64,000 nucleotides of DNA from an uncultured Methanoregula sp. (GCF_963678795.1 NZ_OY787453.1:310001-374000), one strand, 5' to 3'; shown: positions 51,524-60,750, counted from the stretch's first letter. The notes: generated by a model from the letters alone, not told the origin. Numbers and translations are program-made.

Positions 51524-51752
51524 GAAACGCACATGAACGGGGCTCACACCAGAACTATGAAAACCGTATCGACGCGAGCGCTCCACGCATCAGGGCCTCT
51601 TCGAGGCACGGCGGGGCAATGAGCATTTTTCAGACATGAGCAGGTAATTGAAGCACCGCGGGGGTGTCCCTTCGGGGGCGGCGCAGGTTATCGTAAATGG
51701 GTAAGGGGGTGCAAGGCCCCATCATCATATCAAAGAAGTGTAATGATTTTCA
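51524..51752 (+). repeat. Dispersed repeat / candidate structured RNA, copy 2
   Basis: Same orientation as copy 1 at 1928-2155 and of nearly equal length (229 versus 228 bases). The first block GAAACGCACATGAACGGGG and the last CCCCATCATCATATCA are identical; the middle (about 51560-51610) is diverged. Placed right behind hisD, it could also influence the end of that transcript. See copy 1 for the structure. Confidence 0.8.
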
Positions 51753-52140
51753 TGGGAAATCCTCATTTTTCTATGATGGGGGCTGATGCCCCCATACCCC
51801 CCGTTAAGAGAAATGCCGCCGACCAAAATGGGCGCCCCGCGGTGGCTTCAATGAGTGGATCACTCAAGATTGAATATTCTCCCAAAACTGGTAATACGTT
51901 GTCATCGCAATGGGGGGTGCCCCAGTGGCGGGGCGAAGCCCTGAGAACGTCAACAGTTTCAAAAATCATTTCTCCAGAGCACTTCTTTTAAAAATATCCC
52001 AGAGTATACTTTTTTCTCGTCATCAATCCTGACCCGGAAAATTAAATTCAACCCGGAATCCCTCCTGGCAAATAACATTCTTCGTACGTTATTTACGAGG
52101 CCCGGGCAGGATAAAAAATGGTATTTGGGATATTCTTCGT
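51753..52140. other. Hairpin-rich noncoding region after repeat copy 2
   Basis: Perfect small hairpins occur at about 51778-51793 (GGGGGC TGAT GCCCCC) and 51936-51946 (GGGC GAA GCCC), with other G/C-run pairs nearby. An open frame of 82 codons (51743-51991) overlaps the repeat end, has no ribosome binding site and looks noncoding. AT-rich sequence at 52005-52050 precedes the end of the PKD gene. Confidence 0.4.
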
Positions 52141-53856
52141 TTAAGAAAATACTACTTTAATGGTATGATCGGCAATAACGTTCGTGAACAAGCTGTAAGT
52201 ATAGGGAACGTTATAGCCAAGGGGGAATCCGGATAGCGCAGTGCCATCTACCGTTACGCTTGAGATACGCCTGCCACTCTTCGGGGTCATCGTAAACGAC
52301 TGACTTCCTCCATCCGCAACGGTTACGGCTCCCGAGGGGGATATCGATCCCCGGCTTGACCCGGAAGTGATTGACGCAGTTATTGTATGGGTGGCTGATC
52401 TGACCGTAACGGTATTCGAAGCCGTATTGCTGCCCCCGGCGTTTGTTGCTGTGAGTGAAATGGTTTTCGTGCCGGTTGTAGTATACTGGTGAGTGGGGTT
52501 CTGGGCAGTCGAAGTCCCCCCGTCACCAAATGTCCATGCCCATGATGTTGGAGTATTGGTCGAACTGTCCGTGAATGTGAATGTCTGTGTGGTGGGTCCT
52601 GATGACGGGCTTTCCGTGAAGCTGGCTACCGGTGCCGGAGGGTTGGTCACCGTAACGGTATTCGTGACCGTATTGCTGCCCCCGGCGTTTGTTGCCGTGA
52701 GTGCAACGGTTTTCGTGCCGGTAGTGGTGTACTGGTGAGTGGGGTTCTTGTCAGTCGAAGTCCCGCCATCGCCAAAAGTCCATGCCCATGACGTGGGAGT
52801 GTTGGTAGATGTATCCGTGAACGTGAATGTCTGGGTCGTGTATCCTGACGATGGGTTAACCGTGAAGCTCGCTACCGGTGCTGCGCTGACGGTAATATAA
52901 TCAGTCTTCGTGGCCGTATTGCTCCCCCCGGCATTCGTTGCCGTGAGAGCAACAGTATACTTGCCAGCAGCAGTATATTGGTGGGTGGGGTTCTGATCAG
53001 TCGAAGTTCCCGCGTCGCCAAAAGTCCATGCCCACGATGTGGGAGTGTTGGTTGAACTGTCCGTGAATGTGAACGTATGGGTAAGAGGCCCTGACGTTGC
53101 GTCAGCTGCGAAACCCGCAACCGGTGCTGCGCTGACAGTAATGTAATCAGTCTTCGTGAGAGTATTGCTTCCCCCGGCATTCGTTGCCGTGAGAGCAACG
53201 GTATACTTGCCAGCAGCAGTATACTGGTGGGTGGGGTTCTTGTCAGTCGAAGTTCCCGCGTCGCCAAATGTCCATGCCCATGACGTGGGAGTGTTGGTTG
53301 AACTGTCCGTGAATGTGAATGTATGGGTAACAGGCCCTGACGTTGCGTCAGCTGCGAAACTTACAACGGGGCTGTCGATCGTGCCGCCTTTCTCCTCGAT
53401 ATCCAGTGAATGCCATTGTGCAATGACCTGGTGAGTCAGATTGTCCACAAGCCGCACGCCAACCCCCTGCGTCGGAACCAGGGTGTTGGCAGAGGTGGCG
53501 ACCGTCCGCTCGCTTGTCAGTGTATAGACGCCGGTATTGTTGTAAATATAGAGATTTGTTCCTGGTTTGAAGGTATCCACGCCGGATGGCGGGAGTAACA
53601 GGTAACTTCCCGATGAAGTATCAATAAAAATATCCATCGAATACAGGAGAGCGTCGCTGTTCAGGGATGCACTGTCCCCGCCTTTGTGGGAAAGCTGGAT
53701 GACATTTTTCTCTGAAGGAGTCAGCTGGTCAATACCCGCCGAGATAAAAGCGGATTTCTGCTGGATAATTTCCCCACCTAATAGTAAAACGACAACTGTG
53801 ATGGACAAGGCCACTCCCATCACAATGATCAGGCCAATCGTGAGATTTTCGCTCAT
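52141..53856 (-). CDS. Surface protein with pilin-like N-terminus and four PKD domains
   Basis: The N-terminus MSENLTIGLIIVMGVALSIT followed by VVVLLLGGEIIQQ is a type-IV-pilin-like hydrophobic segment, then a head domain to about residue 160. Four tandem PKD domains follow (SSTNTPTSWAWTFGD in each), and a final repeat-type beta domain (HTITASITSGSSRGSISPSG). PKD domains mediate cell-surface contacts. Nearly identical units at DNA level suggest recent duplication or conversion. The ATG at 53856 is more likely than 53877, whose first residues would be hydrophilic. Confidence 0.82.
   Translation of the reverse strand: MSENLTIGLIIVMGVALSITVVVLLLGGEIIQQKSAFISAGIDQLTPSEKNVIQLSHKGGDSASLNSDALLYSMDIFIDTSSGSYLLLPPSGVDTFKPGTNLYIYNNTGVYTLTSERTVATSANTLVPTQGVGVRLVDNLTHQVIAQWHSLDIEEKGGTIDSPVVSFAADATSGPVTHTFTFTDSSTNTPTSWAWTFGDAGTSTDKNPTHQYTAAGKYTVALTATNAGGSNTLTKTDYITVSAAPVAGFAADATSGPLTHTFTFTDSSTNTPTSWAWTFGDAGTSTDQNPTHQYTAAGKYTVALTATNAGGSNTATKTDYITVSAAPVASFTVNPSSGYTTQTFTFTDTSTNTPTSWAWTFGDGGTSTDKNPTHQYTTTGTKTVALTATNAGGSNTVTNTVTVTNPPAPVASFTESPSSGPTTQTFTFTDSSTNTPTSWAWTFGDGGTSTAQNPTHQYTTTGTKTISLTATNAGGSNTASNTVTVRSATHTITASITSGSSRGSISPSGAVTVADGGSQSFTMTPKSGRRISSVTVDGTALSGFPLGYNVPYTYSLFTNVIADHTIKVVFS
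52395..53370 (-). repeat. Four near-identical tandem PKD-coding repeats
   Basis: Each unit is about 240 bases and encodes TFTFTDSSTNTPTSWAWTFG. Units 1 and 2 are almost the same and 3 and 4 form a second similar pair (TTTGTKT instead of TAAGKYT). Confidence 0.85.
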
Positions 53857-54070
53857 TGCATAATCATTTTTTGTCATCTGTTGAATGTTATAATATTCAA
53901 TACACTATAAATTGGAGTGTTTTTATTCCTGCTTCCTGTTAAATGCCGGTTGGGATATTCAGATAAGTATTCGAACATTTCCGGCTGATATTTGAGCTAA
54001 GATCATCATCTCAATGAAAATTATCCTTACGCCTCTGCTGGATCTTTCCCATCAGGTTCTGCTGAATAAA

Positions 54071-54598
54071 TTATTTCCGGTTCAGCCTAGCAGCACAAAA
54101 CAGGATCGCAGCAATTGCCAGTGCTGCCACCGGCAGGACGGGGGAGACGGGCGTTTCAGCGATCGGGACCTCTGGCGGCTGGAATGCGATGGTTGTTGAG
54201 ACATATTCGCCTCTTGTATAGTGCAGTCCGTCAATCGGGTGGATGACTACGTTGACCGTGTAATTGCCGGGCCTCAGCGTTCCGAGAATTACTGATGTGT
54301 CCCATTTATAGGACCATGTGCCATCGTTCATGTGCACCGGTGCAGTGGTAAAAAGGCCCCTGCCGGTAGGGATATTGAGATTATCGAGCGTTGTTCCCCT
54401 CGGGTCAAGGCCGGGGCCGGAAAGAAACAGGTAAACAGCGATAGTGTTGATACCGGAAACCGTGCCGTTGAGTGTGATAGTATCGCCGATATGCGGGTTA
54501 TAATCCGAGGCGGCAATGGTCAGGTTTACGGCACCTGATACAGGAAAACAGATGCCCAGCAGGGCACAGGTAAGGAGTACCAGACACATCCGTCTCAT
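54071..54598 (-). CDS. Secreted cell-surface protein with C-terminal membrane anchor
   Basis: A 175-residue protein: signal peptide (LVLLTCALLGICFPVSGAVN), a beta-sandwich-like body (DYNPHIGDTITLNGTVSGIN, then DPRGTTLDNLNIPTGRG), and a C-terminal helix followed by basic residues (VAALAIAAILFCAARLNRK). It resembles the repeat unit of larger Methanomicrobiales surface proteins. It follows the BrxD-like gene by 49 bases on the same strand. Confidence 0.7.
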   Translation of the reverse strand: MRRMCLVLLTCALLGICFPVSGAVNLTIAASDYNPHIGDTITLNGTVSGINTIAVYLFLSGPGLDPRGTTLDNLNIPTGRGLFTTAPVHMNDGTWSYKWDTSVILGTLRPGNYTVNVVIHPIDGLHYTRGEYVSTTIAFQPPEVPIAETPVSPVLPVAALAIAAILFCAARLNRK

Positions 54599-54647
54599 AT
54601 CATAATAGCGTGTGCCTTTCGGGGCTAAAAAGGATATGACGAAGCGG

Positions 54648-55949
54648 TCAGAATCTGACTACCATGACGGCTTCCTCCTCTTTTGTGAGTTCGCCTTTGA
54701 GGTGTCCGGCATCGAAATCATACACCCCGGCGGGGTCGTAATCGTCGTAGAGCTCGCATTTATCGAGAATATCCACGAACTCTTTTAAGAAGATCCTCGG
54801 GATTACATCTACCCGTCCCCCGAACCGTGTCGTGATCTTCCGGATCATTGCCCGGATGAAGCGGTGGGAGATACGCTCCCGGTCCGGTTCGGTATATGCC
54901 TGTGCATAGACATCCATAACCTTGAGGGCCACGAGTTCCAGTTTCCCGGTATCGAACTTGGACAACACGATCTGGGGCTGGCGCGGGTTCCGGAACTCAT
55001 CGTCCTGGACCACGCTGATCCGGTCGAACAGCGGGGGAACCGACCGGATTCCACGGGATCCGTCGTACAGGGCCGGTGTGCCCGTAAAAAGGAAGTAGCA
55101 GCGCGGCATCCCGCCACGATCCAGCGCATCGATGATCTGGACGAGGGTCTGGTAGCCCTTCTCCCGCTGGGCCCGCTGAAGTCCCTGCGTGGTTTCCATC
55201 TCGTCGACTGCAATGGCAAGCCCCCGGTAGCCTGCGCCATGGATGATCGAGACGAGTCCCCTGAGGAATATGAACGCGATAGTGTCATCGATATCTCCCC
55301 GGATTCCTGCTTTCTGCTTGAAGTCCCTGCCGATATTGGGCTCGGCAGAGAGCCACCCGAGCGCTGCCTGTGCCGTGTGGAAGTCGCCGGCATTGTTGGA
55401 CTGGTAATAGGTACGCAGTGCTGCAGCAAGAGATGAGTTCATCTCGGAAATGGCGGAGAGTGCATTTTCAATCTCCCGTTCGGTTGATACTTCGAGTGCT
55501 GCATCGGATTGATCCCCGGAAGCAACTGAAAGTATTTTTTCCTCCATGGAGAAGAGCCAGTTGTCGATGATCGTCTTGAGGGCATGCTCCTCTTCGCCGG
55601 TCCGCAGGTTGGCACAGATCTGCTGGTAGATTCCCTTGAGCCGGTAGAGGGGTGTGGAAGAGGAGATAACAACCTGGGATGTGACAAAACCCCTCATCCG
55701 TGCAATCTCAAGGGCACGTGCGACAAGGAACGTCTTTCCGCTCCCGTATTCCCCCCGGATGAACTTTGTGTCACCACCTCCCTCGGCCACGTAATCGAGC
55801 TGTTTTGCGATAACGCCTTCCTCTACATCGAGCCCGACCGCGATCCGTTCAAGGCCTCCTGCAGGCACGGTCCCCCGCCTGAGCGCATTGATGATGTTGA
55901 TGCTCTCAAGCCGGCGCCGGTCCAGCCGTTCAGGTTCCGGTGTATTCAT
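54648..55949 (-). CDS. BrxD-like P-loop ATPase (DUF2791 family)
   Basis: A 433-residue ATPase. The N-terminal IINALRRGTVPAGGLERIAV then EGGGDTKFIRGEYGSGKTFL (Walker A G66-T73) is characteristic of BrxD/DUF2791; Walker B is GLAIAVDEMET; LFTGTPALYDGSRGIRSVPP is also typical. BrxD belongs to BREX-type phage defence, but none of PglX, PglZ or BrxC lie nearby. The start at MNTPEPERLDRRRLESI overlaps the end of the TPR-wHTH gene by 20 bases, so the two are cotranslated. Confidence 0.8.
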   Translation of the reverse strand: MNTPEPERLDRRRLESINIINALRRGTVPAGGLERIAVGLDVEEGVIAKQLDYVAEGGGDTKFIRGEYGSGKTFLVARALEIARMRGFVTSQVVISSSTPLYRLKGIYQQICANLRTGEEEHALKTIIDNWLFSMEEKILSVASGDQSDAALEVSTEREIENALSAISEMNSSLAAALRTYYQSNNAGDFHTAQAALGWLSAEPNIGRDFKQKAGIRGDIDDTIAFIFLRGLVSIIHGAGYRGLAIAVDEMETTQGLQRAQREKGYQTLVQIIDALDRGGMPRCYFLFTGTPALYDGSRGIRSVPPLFDRISVVQDDEFRNPRQPQIVLSKFDTGKLELVALKVMDVYAQAYTEPDRERISHRFIRAMIRKITTRFGGRVDVIPRIFLKEFVDILDKCELYDDYDPAGVYDFDAGHLKGELTKEEEAVMVVRF

Positions 55950-57747
55950 AGATCTCCCCGTCTTCCCCGATTCCTTTTTTCTCAATGAGCGACAGGCCTT
56001 CGGATGCCGCCTTCTGGATGATCCTGTTGACCATCCCGACTACTCTCCGGGTTCCAAGCAGGGTGCGTAAATCCATCTCACTTGCTTTGCGGTGCGAGCG
56101 GAGGAACGCGACTACCTTCTGTTCCTGCCCGGAAAGGCCGAGCTGATCCGTAATTACCTGCGCAACCGAGATCTTTTGGACCCGCTCTTTTACCTGTACT
56201 GTCTGCATAACCGGACGATCGGCGACTGACTGCTCCTTGCATTCCCGGATCAGCCGGAGGTAATCCTCAAGCCGGACCGTACGGGAATGGTGGGGTATGA
56301 CGTCCATCCCGCACAGGCAGCTGTACTTGCAGCCCGCATAGTCCGCCTCTTCCAGAGCATTGGTTGCGATAATGAAAAAGGCAATGGATAGGAGCTCCAG
56401 CCCCTCCGAGTCGAGCATAGTCCGCCGTTCGGACAACTTCTTGATCAGCTGCTCCATGAGCCGCCGGAAACGGTACATCCTGTAGTGGTCATCCAGAATC
56501 ACTGCTGCGATATGGATAAGGTCGGATCCTTTCCTGACATTGGAAAGGATATAGAGCATTACCTTCTCGCACTCGCGCTCATCTCCGTGATCCGAGAGAA
56601 ACCGGGCATAGGACGGGCCCCCTGCGAGGAAATCTGCCCGGTATGCCCGGTAATACCAGGAGCGGGCCTCATTATCCTGTTTCAGGTCGGCAAAAAAGCG
56701 TGCGGTTTCGAGAAGACTTGCGACATTGACATCTTTTGAGACATTATCAAGGAGTCGCTGCGTGGCCTCGTCAATAGGAAGGGTATTCACGAGAAACCTG
56801 CGGTACCGGCAGATGATGCGGGACAGTACGTCGGGATCGCTCCGGGCTGCCAGTTCGTCCCTGATAATGGCCTCGTACGCGGCAAGTGCGTCATCTTTCT
56901 TTCCGAGTTCTGCAAGAAGTTCGCATTCGAGCAGCCGGCCGGCGGGTCCGTGATCGCAGGAGAGCAGATTCCTGGTACGCGCAAGTGCTTCCTCGTACTG
57001 TTTCCCGGCTTTTAAGAGAAGGATGTAATCGCACAAAATCCCTGCATGAGGATGACCTGCGACACCTGCGACATAACCGGCATAGGCTTCGAGAGCTGCC
57101 GGCAGGTCATATCGTGCAAGGGCATCCAGGTACGTTCTCTGGATGTCGGGATTTCCGGTCTCGTGATACAGGCGGAGACCGGACTCGAATGCATCCCGGT
57201 AATCTCCCGTCAGGACCAGTGCGTCGAGGTATTCGTGCGACAATTCCGGATCATTATGGGCTGCGTGGATAGCAAGTGCTTCACCGGACTCCCCGGCTTC
57301 AATGAGTGCCCGCATCAGACTTTTCCTGTCGCTTGAGTTTTTGCCTGCCTGCAGAAGCCGGCGCAGGACCGGCAGCGCCCCACGGTAATCCCGGTGACCG
57401 ATCAGGTACTCTGCATAACTCCGCAATGCGTCCTGGTTGCCTGGATCGAGATGGACTGCTGTTGCGTACTCGGCTATCGCCCCTTCATCCCCCCGGCCTT
57501 CGAGAACCTTTGCCAGATAACTGTGGACATAGGACGAGTCCGGCATCTTCCGGGCAAGATCGCGGAAAAAGACTTCGGCATCCTCAAGCCTGCCGGTATT
57601 ATAGAGATTTGTTGCAGCAAGGACTTCGATGGCAGAATCTTTTTCTGATTCTAAAAGTGCCGTGCAGAGGAGAAGTGATTCCTGGTACTTCCCGTCCTCG
57701 AAAAGCCGGAACGCCTCTCTCTTTTTGTCCTCGGGAAATTCAGTCAT
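55930..57747 (-). CDS. Large TPR protein with C-terminal winged helix, partner of the BrxD-like ATPase
   Basis: A 605-residue soluble protein. Residues 1-500 are TPR-like helical repeats (AFRLFEDGKYQESLLLCTAL, AIAEYATAVHLDPGNQDALR and others). The C-terminal 80 residues form a winged helix (LSGQEQKVVAFLRSHRKASE, then LLGTRRVVGMVNRIIQKAA). It starts inside the stop of the glycosyltransferase gene (ATGA) and overlaps the ATPase gene. A regulator or adaptor of the ATPase is the natural reading; no enzyme motif is seen. Confidence 0.75.
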   Translation of the reverse strand: MTEFPEDKKREAFRLFEDGKYQESLLLCTALLESEKDSAIEVLAATNLYNTGRLEDAEVFFRDLARKMPDSSYVHSYLAKVLEGRGDEGAIAEYATAVHLDPGNQDALRSYAEYLIGHRDYRGALPVLRRLLQAGKNSSDRKSLMRALIEAGESGEALAIHAAHNDPELSHEYLDALVLTGDYRDAFESGLRLYHETGNPDIQRTYLDALARYDLPAALEAYAGYVAGVAGHPHAGILCDYILLLKAGKQYEEALARTRNLLSCDHGPAGRLLECELLAELGKKDDALAAYEAIIRDELAARSDPDVLSRIICRYRRFLVNTLPIDEATQRLLDNVSKDVNVASLLETARFFADLKQDNEARSWYYRAYRADFLAGGPSYARFLSDHGDERECEKVMLYILSNVRKGSDLIHIAAVILDDHYRMYRFRRLMEQLIKKLSERRTMLDSEGLELLSIAFFIIATNALEEADYAGCKYSCLCGMDVIPHHSRTVRLEDYLRLIRECKEQSVADRPVMQTVQVKERVQKISVAQVITDQLGLSGQEQKVVAFLRSHRKASEMDLRTLLGTRRVVGMVNRIIQKAASEGLSLIEKKGIGEDGEIYEYTGT

Positions 57748-58451
57748 TGTCGGTCTGGACCAAAGCGGATGGCAAACAGGCCAAGGAGCATCCGGATCAT
57801 GTCCCGTTTCTGGACCCGGGAGTCTCCCTTGTTCTGCCATTCGATCGGGACTTCAGTGATCGTGCAGCCTGCCTTCCTGATCCTCCAGAGAAGCTCGACA
57901 TCGAATTCGAATCCCCGGGATACCATCCTGGGTAACAGGGTCTCGATCGCCTGCCGTCTGAAGACTTTTGCCCCGCACTGCGTGTCGTGAAATGAGAGGC
58001 CGAAGAGGAGCCGGATAAGCAGGTTGAAGACCCGGCTCTCGATGCGCCGCAGGAACCCCTGCCTGACCACGAGGTTTGATCCCGGCACCCAGCGTGAACC
58101 GATCGCGGCATCGGAAGAATCGAGCATGGCAAAGAGGCGCAGCATCTCGCCGACACTTGTGGAACCGTCGGCATCGAAATATCCGACACGGGGTGCCCGG
58201 GAAGCGGCAAGACCGGCAAGGACGCCCCCGCCTTTACCCAGCCTCTCCTGGAATCGGAGGCAGCGGATGTTCAGGTCACTCCTTCTCGCAGTAATGGTGC
58301 CGACTACGTCAGCCGTGCGGTCCGTCCCGTCACAGACAACGATAAGTTCCCCGTCAAACCCGGATATGGCATCGAAGAGCTGGGTAATCCTCTTCTCCTC
58401 GTTGTATGCGGGTATAATGAGGCTGTAATGTTCCTCGGGTGAAGCGGTCAT
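57744..58451 (-). CDS. Glycosyltransferase family 2 (dolichol-phosphate-mannose-synthase-like)
   Basis: A 235-residue cytoplasmic glycosyltransferase: SLIIPAYNEEKRITQLFDAI at the nucleotide-sugar site, DXD-type VGYFDADGSTSVGEM, and TQCGAKVFRRQAIETLLPRM in the acceptor half. It lacks C-terminal membrane helices. It heads the GT2/TPR-wHTH/ATPase operon; a link between glycosylation and the ATPase pair is not obvious and may be only transcriptional. Confidence 0.88.
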   Translation of the reverse strand: MTASPEEHYSLIIPAYNEEKRITQLFDAISGFDGELIVVCDGTDRTADVVGTITARRSDLNIRCLRFQERLGKGGGVLAGLAASRAPRVGYFDADGSTSVGEMLRLFAMLDSSDAAIGSRWVPGSNLVVRQGFLRRIESRVFNLLIRLLFGLSFHDTQCGAKVFRRQAIETLLPRMVSRGFEFDVELLWRIRKAGCTITEVPIEWQNKGDSRVQKRDMIRMLLGLFAIRFGPDRQ

Positions 58452-58589
58452 GGTGGGTTTTTTTCCGGGTGACGGGATGCCTGCAGGTCAGGTACGGCAG
58501 ACCCGGTCCAGCGCCCGGAATCATTTCCCCGGGTCCTGAATGTGGGCAGCACCCTTTCCAGTACATTTCGCCTGAATCGCACAATAACG

Positions 58590-58820
58590 TTACTGGTGCT
58601 GCCCGAGATGTCTGGCCAGCACGCTGCCGGGACGGTACTTTTCTGCCATGGCAAGTGCGGTCTTCCGGAGCTCGTGGTGTTCGGCAAGGCAGCTTGCCGG
58701 GGGTGCCGATTTCCGGAGGATGGATGAAGTATTCTCCGTTATCTGGATGAGTTCAGTTGCGATGACGGCATTGAGCCAGACGAGGTCGGCAAGCATCTCT
58801 TTTGTTTCCTGGTCCTGCAT
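58590..58820 (-). CDS. Small hypothetical helical protein (76 residues)
   Basis: MQDQETKEMLADLVWLNAVI starts a helix-rich protein of unknown family. The longer frame (to 58916) would cross the promoter region of the divergent lipoprotein gene, so I take the ATG at 58820. No clear ribosome binding site. Confidence 0.55.
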   Translation of the reverse strand: MQDQETKEMLADLVWLNAVIATELIQITENTSSILRKSAPPASCLAEHHELRKTALAMAEKYRPGSVLARHLGQHQ

Positions 58821-58925
58821 GGTGATAGGTCGCCTGTTTTGGGATATTAAGTGTGGGGAGGTTACATGATGATGCGTTTTTTTTAGAAGAGAAGGATTAA
58901 TCTGGGATGATTCCAACGTAATGGC

Positions 58926-59411
58926 ATGAAACTGGTGCTCATTCCTGTCGCGGTGATGATACTATGCATACTGGTGTGCGGCTGTACCTCAGGTCCTGCA
59001 AATGTGCCTTCCCCCGCCCCTGCAAGCCCGTCAACCCCTGCTGCAATGCCGGCATCATCTCCTGCAAAAACGTACTCTGCCACACCCGGGCCCGTTCAGA
59101 CCGTTCCGGAGTATGAATCCGTGAGCGTTTCGGTGAACCGGAATGTCGTTTCAACGGATCCTACCATCACGGTCATCTATGATGGCGGGAAGGGCCTTGG
59201 CATGACCACCCGGATGGATGTAACCGTCATCCGGTCGGATGGGGTGGTTGAGACCCAGTCACGGGACAATCCCCAGATGGGAACAAGTATCACGCTCATG
59301 GGCACGACCGGCAATGATCGCGTCACGGTCTCCGTCACCATGACATCCGGCAACCAGTACACTATAATCGACAAATACTATCCGTTCCCGGGCAGCATGG
59401 TACCCTCGTGA
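58926..59411 (+). CDS. Secreted lipoprotein with beta-sandwich domain
   Basis: A 161-residue lipoprotein: lipobox LVCGCTSGP, a Pro/Ala/Ser linker, then a beta-sandwich of about 95 residues (YESVSVSVNRNVVSTDPTIT). Function unknown; resembles small surface proteins of methanogens. It starts about 20-30 bases downstream of AT-rich sequence and is probably leaderless. Confidence 0.7.
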   Translation: MKLVLIPVAVMILCILVCGCTSGPANVPSPAPASPSTPAAMPASSPAKTYSATPGPVQTVPEYESVSVSVNRNVVSTDPTITVIYDGGKGLGMTTRMDVTVIRSDGVVETQSRDNPQMGTSITLMGTTGNDRVTVSVTMTSGNQYTIIDKYYPFPGSMVPS

Positions 59412-59462
59412 GGAAAAACAACAATCTTAATCCCCTCTGTCCCGAAAACTCATCCGGGTATT

Positions 59463-59879
59463 ATGAGTTATCTGGATAATATCAGAAAAGACGGTAAGTA
59501 CGCCAATCCATTTTTTTGTCTCATGGGAATCGACCTGGTAGAATCCGGGCCGGGTAAAGCAGTCCTGAAGATGCAGGTCCGGCCGGACATGCTCAACGGG
59601 GTCGGATGGCTCCAGGGCGGGATCCTCGTTGCCCTTGCCGATGAGGCAATGGCGCTTGCCCTCTACCCGATGCTCTCCAATGGCGAGGGAATTGCAACAA
59701 TTTCGGAGTCCACGAGTTTTGTCAAGGGAACCCGGGAAGGTATCATCTTTGCGGAGGGAACCGTTCTCAAAAAAGGGCGCCGCGTGGCCTTTGCGGAAGG
59801 GGAAGTCTGGATGGAGAATGGAAAAAAAGTCCTGCTCTCCCGCACGACCGCTGCATTCGCGGTCACTCTCACCCCCTGA
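59463..59879 (+). CDS. Hotdog-fold thioesterase (PaaI family)
   Basis: A 138-residue thioesterase-like protein. MLNGVGWLQGGILVALADEA covers the catalytic helix; the usual His-Gly-Gly reads Gln-Gly-Gly and the acidic residue of ADEA is kept. ISESTSFVKGTREGIIFAEG follows as in PaaI. Acyl-CoA substrate unknown. It lies convergent with the TPR gene, eight bases apart. Confidence 0.85.
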   Translation: MSYLDNIRKDGKYANPFFCLMGIDLVESGPGKAVLKMQVRPDMLNGVGWLQGGILVALADEAMALALYPMLSNGEGIATISESTSFVKGTREGIIFAEGTVLKKGRRVAFAEGEVWMENGKKVLLSRTTAAFAVTLTP

Positions 59880-59886
59880 AAAAAAA

Positions 59887-60606
59887 TTACTCTTTCTTTG
59901 ATTTCCTGTCCTTTTTACCGGATGTGGCTTTGCTGTCAGCAGGCTTCCGGAACTTGACATACCAGATTACCAGCCCGAGAGCAATGATGACGATGACTGC
60001 AAGCACGATATTGGTCTTCATGGCAGCGCTCTGCGCTTCAGTAAGACCGGCGGTTGCAGCCGAGTTACCCGGATCAAGTTCAAGGGCTTTGTTGAAGGCT
60101 GTAATGGCATCATAGGGCTTTCCTGCTGCGTTCAGGGCAATACCCATGTTGATATACCCCTTGGGATAGCTGGTATTGCTAGCTTCAGCAATGCTGATTG
60201 CCATTTTATAAGCACTGACGGCATCGTCATATTTACCCAGCTTGTAGAGTGCATAACCCTTGTTGTTCCAGAGGCCGGGGGCTTTCTTGAACAATGCAAG
60301 TCCCTGGTCTGCGGTTGTTACCGCATCTTCGTAACGCCCGAGATCGGTGAGCGCCGCTGACTTGTCATTGTAGATGTACTGGAGCGTGTCAGACTTGGCG
60401 ACGAGTGATGTATTCGAGGTGAGGGCCAGGTTAAATAATTCAACGGCTGCATCGAATTGTCCTGAAGATGCGGCCATGGATCCCCGGTTATAATAGGCGG
60501 AAGCCGCGCTGCCATTATCAAACTCTGTATCAGCCAGCACCGGCTGTACGACGCAGGCAATCATTACAAGAATTGCCAGGACGGAAAGGATACGTCCGAA
60601 TTTCAT
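59887..60606 (-). CDS. Secreted TPR protein with C-terminal membrane anchor
   Basis: A 239-residue protein: signal peptide (LSVLAILVMIACVVQPVLAD), five TPR-like repeats (GSMAASSGQFDAAVELFNLA, ALTDLGRYEDAVTTADQGLA, ALYKLGKYDDAVSAYKMAIS, ALNAAGKPYDAITAFNKALE), and a C-terminal transmembrane helix (IVLAVIVIIALGLVIWYVKF) followed by a Lys-rich tail. The TPR part lies outside the cell. Similar plan to the TPR protein at 35634. Confidence 0.82.
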   Translation of the reverse strand: MKFGRILSVLAILVMIACVVQPVLADTEFDNGSAASAYYNRGSMAASSGQFDAAVELFNLALTSNTSLVAKSDTLQYIYNDKSAALTDLGRYEDAVTTADQGLALFKKAPGLWNNKGYALYKLGKYDDAVSAYKMAISIAEASNTSYPKGYINMGIALNAAGKPYDAITAFNKALELDPGNSAATAGLTEAQSAAMKTNIVLAVIVIIALGLVIWYVKFRKPADSKATSGKKDRKSKKE

Positions 60607-60750
60607 AAGGTACAGATCTGGTGTTGTCCCAGATTAAGGTTACTTCATGCCGGCTTACAACGGGAGTCTATCATTTGGTATCTTTCACGCCGGTAAGATA
60701 ACACTATTAGGGATTGTGAGTAAAATATACAGCAATCGGGGAGATCTCAC

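Noticed and set aside
52395..53370. Regular tandem repeats that could suggest a CRISPR array
   Set aside because: Units are about 240 bases, coding, and translate into PKD domains.
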